18,839 nucleotides of DNA. Source: Caryophanales bacterium UBA6449. Lineage in GTDB: Bacteria > Bacillota_I > Bacilli_A > RFN20 > CAG-288. Location: positions 151,771 through 170,609 of the forward strand of contig DJOB01000006.1 of NCBI GenBank assembly GCA_002437105.1. Reading direction: 5' to 3'. Below are positions 15,458 to 18,839 of this stretch, piece by piece. Position numbers and translations under genes: made by a program. A model generated the notes under the pieces. The model had not been told where the DNA came from. It did not search any database and worked only from the letters and a program-made list of their open reading frames with translations. Positions within the stretch are counted from its first letter, which is position 1. Each line of letters begins with the position of its first letter.

Positions 15458-16408
15458 ATGCAGAGCAAGAATAACTGGAAAGCTTGGCTCTATCTGGCCC
15501 CGGTCCTGATCCTGCTGAGCGTTTTCACCCTATATCCGCTGATCAATACGATCGGAATCTCGTTTCTGAAGAACTACAACTACCTGACTCAGACTTCCGA
15601 TGGTTTCACTTTCGACAACTACGCTATCGTCCTGGGTATCAAGCCGTTTCGGACGATCCCGGGCGCTAGCGATGAGATCAACAATGCGTTCTATATCACG
15701 GACGTGGTGAAGTACGCCATCCCCAACACCGCCCTCATCACCTTCGTGACGGTTCCTATCTCCATCCTCATCGCTCTGGCGATGGCGATATCGCTGAATC
15801 AGATCAAGGCGCTGAAGAAGATATTCCAGACTATCTTCTTCCTTCCCTATGTCACTAACGGTATCGCGGTCGGAATGGTCTTCTCCGTCATCTTCTCCGG
15901 ACAGTCGGGTATCTTCAATACGATATTCGGTATCCCTGAACCTCACTACTGGATCAACGTATCCGCCAGCTGGGGCTCGGGTATGTTCGCCCTCTGCTTC
16001 TATATCATCTGGAAGTCGCTACCCTACAAGGTTCTGATCTTCCTCTCCGGATTGCAGAATATCGACAACCAGTATTACGATGCTGCCAAGATGGATTCGA
16101 CTCCGAAGATGAGAGTCATCAGAAAGATCACGATCCCCCTCCTGTCGCCTCAGATCCTCTACATCATGATCACCTCGTTCATCGGAGCGTTCAAGGAATA
16201 CGATTCGATCGTCGGACTGTTCGGCTCCGCGCCTCAGACTTCTGCCTCGTATCCCAACAACATGCTGACCATCGTCTACTACGTCTATAACACGATCGGT
16301 CAGAACAAGGTTCAATACGGTTCGGCGGCCGCGGTCATGCTGTTCGTGGTCATTCTCATCTTCACTGCTATCGAGATGCAGGTATCTAAGAAGAAGGTGC
16401 ACTACTGA
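15458..16408 (+). CDS. Carbohydrate ABC importer permease, MalF/UgpA/MsmF type
   Basis: An integral membrane subunit of a type I importer. Six helices can be picked out: about residues 8-33, one around YAIPNTALITF, one around TIFFLPYVTNGI, one around FALCFYIIWKSL, one around ILYIMITSFIGA, and the last around VMLFVVILIFTA. The coupling (EAA) loop is YYDAAKMDST (206-215), followed by the family's I-T-I-P-L run, which docks on the ATPase. The C-terminus ends in SKKKVHY, common in this family. The length of 316 is standard. Its TGA stop shares its final A with the ATG of the next gene, a translational-coupling arrangement that keeps the two permeases in equal amounts. Substrate is unknown: the family imports oligosaccharides, sugars or glycerol-3-phosphate. 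Confidence 0.94.
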   Translation: MQSKNNWKAWLYLAPVLILLSVFTLYPLINTIGISFLKNYNYLTQTSDGFTFDNYAIVLGIKPFRTIPGASDEINNAFYITDVVKYAIPNTALITFVTVPISILIALAMAISLNQIKALKKIFQTIFFLPYVTNGIAVGMVFSVIFSGQSGIFNTIFGIPEPHYWINVSASWGSGMFALCFYIIWKSLPYKVLIFLSGLQNIDNQYYDAAKMDSTPKMRVIRKITIPLLSPQILYIMITSFIGAFKEYDSIVGLFGSAPQTSASYPNNMLTIVYYVYNTIGQNKVQYGSAAAVMLFVVILIFTAIEMQVSKKKVHY

Positions 16409-18642
16409 TGGAAAACACTGCACTAAAAGCGGGAAGCGAGAGCTTCCAGAAGGCCCGCACCAGAGTCGCTGATGAGGCCTGTAGAAGGATCGAGTCCGAT
16501 TCTCGCTACGCCGAGATCCAGGGCTATCTGGCGAAGCTGGATGCCCTGCGCGAGAATGGACTGTTCGCGGTCAGGAAGGTCCGGGCTGAGCGCGATGCGC
16601 TGATCGCCGATCACAACATGACGCTCAAGCGCACCGAGAAGGCTAACGCTCGAAGGATTCAAGCGCTGAAGCGCGAGTCCAAGCGGCAGGCGATCTCCTT
16701 GAAGTTTGCGATCGCCGATGGGAAGCGCGAGCTCAAGGCCAAGCTCGATAAGGAGGTCAGCCGCGAGCGGAAGATCCTCTTCTTCGAGATATCTAAGGGC
16801 GCTTTCAAGGCGAAGGACCCCGAGCTGCTGAAGGGCTACGCGAACGATCAGCCCTTCATCGTCAAGGGATATCAGCTTCTAGTCTCCTACGACGCGGCGT
16901 ACCTGGCGGCGCGCCGGGATGAGACATCCGATCTCGCCCAGAAGATCTCTGCGCTGGCTGCATCATCCCAGAAGGATTCTGAATATCAGTATCGCCTTCT
17001 CTCTCTCAAGGCTCAGCATAGTTTCCTAGTCTATGAGCTGGGTCAGGTGGAGAAGCTCGTCGAGAGCTTCGGGAAGCTGGATTCGATCTCCGGGGTGGAA
17101 GCCTACTTCAAGAGGTTGATCGCTATCAGCATCGAGGCGCTCTACGCCGATGCTGATCGGGATATCGTCAAGCTCATCCGTCAGCGCCGCGCTTCCGAGT
17201 TCAAGATCGAGCAGGACTACCGCGCGGCTCTGAAGAGGATCGAGGCGGAGGGAGAGGCGGCCCTGAAAGCCATCCGGAACGACGCGGAGTTCAAGGGTGA
17301 ACTGGAGAAGAATAGTCTAGCTGAAGCTTCCGCTCGCGCCAGGGAGAAGGAGGTCGCCAAGCAGGTCGCTGCTCTGGTCGACTCGGCCTATGACCTCTCC
17401 AACGATCTGTTCTCGGAGTATATCGCTGGTCAGGAGAAGGCGCGCAAGGAGCTGTCCTCCTACCTGAATGGTTATCTGAAGGATTTCAAGTCTCAACACT
17501 ATGGCGATCGGAACGCCATCGCGCGCGAGACCGATATGTGCTACCGCCAGCTGGCGCTCGGCGCTATCGCTCAGGAAGCGATGGAGAACCTTCACACCCG
17601 GGTCAATCGGAGCATCTCCGCTACGGTCCGGGAGATGAAGAAGCCCAAAGTGAAGAAGGAGATCCTCGATTACTATCAGCCCGAGGAGGTCATCAAGGAT
17701 CCCGCCCTGGTGGACACGGCCAATATGAGGCTGGTCATCAAGGGATCCGACCAGAAGGTGGATGTGAAGGAGATCGAGAGGCGCGATGCGGTCATCAAGG
17801 GAATAGGCCTGTTCTTCATCTACCTCTTCCTAGCCGTCTGCGCCATCCTGGTTCTCTTCCCCTTCTACTGGATGATTAACACCTCTCTGAAGTCGACCGA
17901 GGAGATCGTCAATTCTATCACTCCCACCCTCTGGCCCCGCCATGTTCAGTGGTCGAACTATGTCGATGTCTTCGATAGATTCGATTTCGGTACCTACCTC
18001 GGGAATACTCTGGTGGTCGGCTCGTTCTCGACCATGGGTGTCCTCATCACCTGTATCTTCTCCGCCTTCGCCTTCGCGCGGTTGAAGTTCAAGGGTCGAG
18101 ACACTCTCTTCATGGTCTTCCTCGCGACGATGATGATCCCCGGCGAGATGATGGTCATCACCAACTACATCACGGTGGCTAACTTCGGCTGGATCGGCAG
18201 CGATGCCAACCGGCTCGATGCCTACCTGTCCATGATCATGCCCTTCTGCATCTCGGTCTTCTACATCTATCTGCTCAGACAGAATTTCAAGCAGATTCCG
18301 GAAGAGCTGTATCTAGCCGCGAAGGTCGACGGAAAATCCGATTGGTCCTTCCTCTGGAAGGTCATGGTTCCCCTCTGCCAGCCCACGCTGATCACCATCG
18401 GTATCCTTCAGCTCATGGGTTCGTGGAACGCCTACGTCTGGCCCAACCTCGTCGCCAACAAGGATGAATACCGACTGATCTCCAACGGACTCAGAAATTC
18501 CTTCACCACCTCCACTGGAATCTCCGAGTATGGACTTCAGATGGCCGCCACCGTCTACGTCACCGTGCCTCTCCTCCTGCTGTTCATCGTGTTCCGCAAG
18601 TACATCATGAAGGGAATGGGAAGAGCTGGTATCAAGGGTTGA
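16408..18642 (+). CDS. Fusion of a long coiled-coil domain to an ABC importer permease, MalG/UgpE type
   Basis: The second permease of the importer, but with 744 residues instead of the usual 270-300. Residues 1 to about 450 are hydrophilic, rich in Ala, Glu, Lys and Arg, and look mostly helical with likely coiled coils (about 55-115 and 248-330). No family was recognised in this part. A normal permease follows: first helix about 466-490 (GLFFIYLFLAVCAILVLFPFYWMI), EAA loop EELYLAAKVDG (632-642), and the final helix ending in FRKYIMKGMGRAG. The frame is continuous with no stop, and the start overlaps the previous stop. An internal ATG at codon 440 has no good ribosome binding site, so a separate permease start is unlikely. 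MalG N-termini face the cytosol, so the extra domain should be cytosolic, next to the ATPase. It may regulate transport, bind the ATPase or tether the complex; none of this is shown. Confidence 0.9.
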   Translation: MENTALKAGSESFQKARTRVADEACRRIESDSRYAEIQGYLAKLDALRENGLFAVRKVRAERDALIADHNMTLKRTEKANARRIQALKRESKRQAISLKFAIADGKRELKAKLDKEVSRERKILFFEISKGAFKAKDPELLKGYANDQPFIVKGYQLLVSYDAAYLAARRDETSDLAQKISALAASSQKDSEYQYRLLSLKAQHSFLVYELGQVEKLVESFGKLDSISGVEAYFKRLIAISIEALYADADRDIVKLIRQRRASEFKIEQDYRAALKRIEAEGEAALKAIRNDAEFKGELEKNSLAEASARAREKEVAKQVAALVDSAYDLSNDLFSEYIAGQEKARKELSSYLNGYLKDFKSQHYGDRNAIARETDMCYRQLALGAIAQEAMENLHTRVNRSISATVREMKKPKVKKEILDYYQPEEVIKDPALVDTANMRLVIKGSDQKVDVKEIERRDAVIKGIGLFFIYLFLAVCAILVLFPFYWMINTSLKSTEEIVNSITPTLWPRHVQWSNYVDVFDRFDFGTYLGNTLVVGSFSTMGVLITCIFSAFAFARLKFKGRDTLFMVFLATMMIPGEMMVITNYITVANFGWIGSDANRLDAYLSMIMPFCISVFYIYLLRQNFKQIPEELYLAAKVDGKSDWSFLWKVMVPLCQPTLITIGILQLMGSWNAYVWPNLVANKDEYRLISNGLRNSFTTSTGISEYGLQMAATVYVTVPLLLLFIVFRKYIMKGMGRAGIKG

Positions 18643-18759
18643 TCCGATCCGAGATGTTTAGAACACAGGGGATTAGTACCTGGGCTTGGAAATACAGAAT
18701 AGCTTGACCTACGAGAGTTCTATACGTACCAATAGCCCACTTAAAGGAGGGTAAAAGAA
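18643..18759 (+). promoter_or_regulatory. Gap before the lipoprotein gene, with possible promoter and hairpin
   Basis: No T-tract terminator is seen, so read-through from the permease is possible. TTGACC (18704-18709) is a 5-of-6 -35 box, but the matching -10 at 17 bases (TACCAA, 18727-18732) is poor. TGGGCTTGG (18681-18689) can pair with CCAATAGCCCA (18729-18739) with a two-base bulge across a 39-base loop, placing a stem just before the ribosome binding site. AAAGGAGGG (18743-18751) is a strong Shine-Dalgarno. Confidence 0.4.
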
Positions 18760-18839
18760 ATGCGCAAGTCTGTTTTAGCCATGTCGCTCGCCAGCATTAT
18801 CAGTGTTGGTCTCCTCGTTTCTTGCCGTCCTAGTTCCAC
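18760..18839 (+). CDS. Start of a lipoprotein, probably the substrate-binding protein of the ABC importer (3' end outside window)
   Basis: Only 26 complete codons are present. They give a basic start (MRK), a hydrophobic stretch and a lipobox LVSC with C22, followed by Arg-Pro-Ser-Ser, the beginning of a typical spacer. The ribosome binding site AAAGGAGGG lies just upstream at optimal spacing. Gram-positive sugar importers use a lipid-anchored binding protein. The operon has an ATPase and two permeases but no binding protein so far, so this position predicts it. The mature part is not visible, so the role is inferred from context. Confidence 0.8.
   Translation, partial: MRKSVLAMSLASIISVGLLVSCRPSS

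Noticed and set aside
1..18839. Mycoplasma genetic code (TGA as Trp)
   Set aside because: cca, dus and both permeases end at TGA at the expected family length, and Trp positions use TGG.

Overview
This window looks like chromosomal DNA from a Gram-positive bacterium of the Bacillota, most likely an uncultured, host-associated member of the Bacilli (former Tenericutes/RF39-like lineages). The clues are lipoproteins with a Cys followed by Ser/Gln/Pro/Thr-rich spacers, strong AGGAGG-type ribosome binding sites, an MsmK/UgpC-type carbohydrate ABC transporter, and peptidase T. TGA is used as a real stop by cca, dus and both permeases, so the mycoplasma code does not apply. The lineage call is inference, not a measurement. 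I saw no rRNA, tRNA, CRISPR array, transposase or phage gene.

Layout, left to right. Positions 3-2932 (+) hold the 3' part of a secreted collagen-like/beta-helix surface protein, then a four-helix membrane protein of unknown function that ends at a clear terminator. Positions 3039-6129 (+) hold a two-gene unit: a membrane-anchored McrB-like AAA+ ATPase and a DUF2357/McrC-like protein with a C-terminal zinc ribbon. The membrane domain of the ATPase is recognisably homologous to that of the preceding gene, so genes 2-4 probably form one undescribed membrane-associated system. A bidirectional terminator separates this unit from the leftward tRNA-maturation pair dus-cca (8430-6222). Divergent from dus is a large lipoprotein with duplicated OB-like and Ig-like (BIG2) domains (8585-11137, +), then pepT (11283-12488, +). 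A convergent 5'-nucleotidase lipoprotein (14059-12566, -) shares a terminator with pepT.

From 14291 to the right end runs a carbohydrate-type ABC importer operon: ATPase, first permease, second permease, then the start of a lipoprotein that should be the substrate-binding protein, cut off by the window end. The second permease is the strangest gene here. About 450 charged, probably coiled-coil residues are fused in frame before a normal MalG-type permease of about 280 residues.

Most intergenic gaps are short and none exceeds 300 bases. They hold four convincing terminators, several inverted repeats and only weakly supported promoters.
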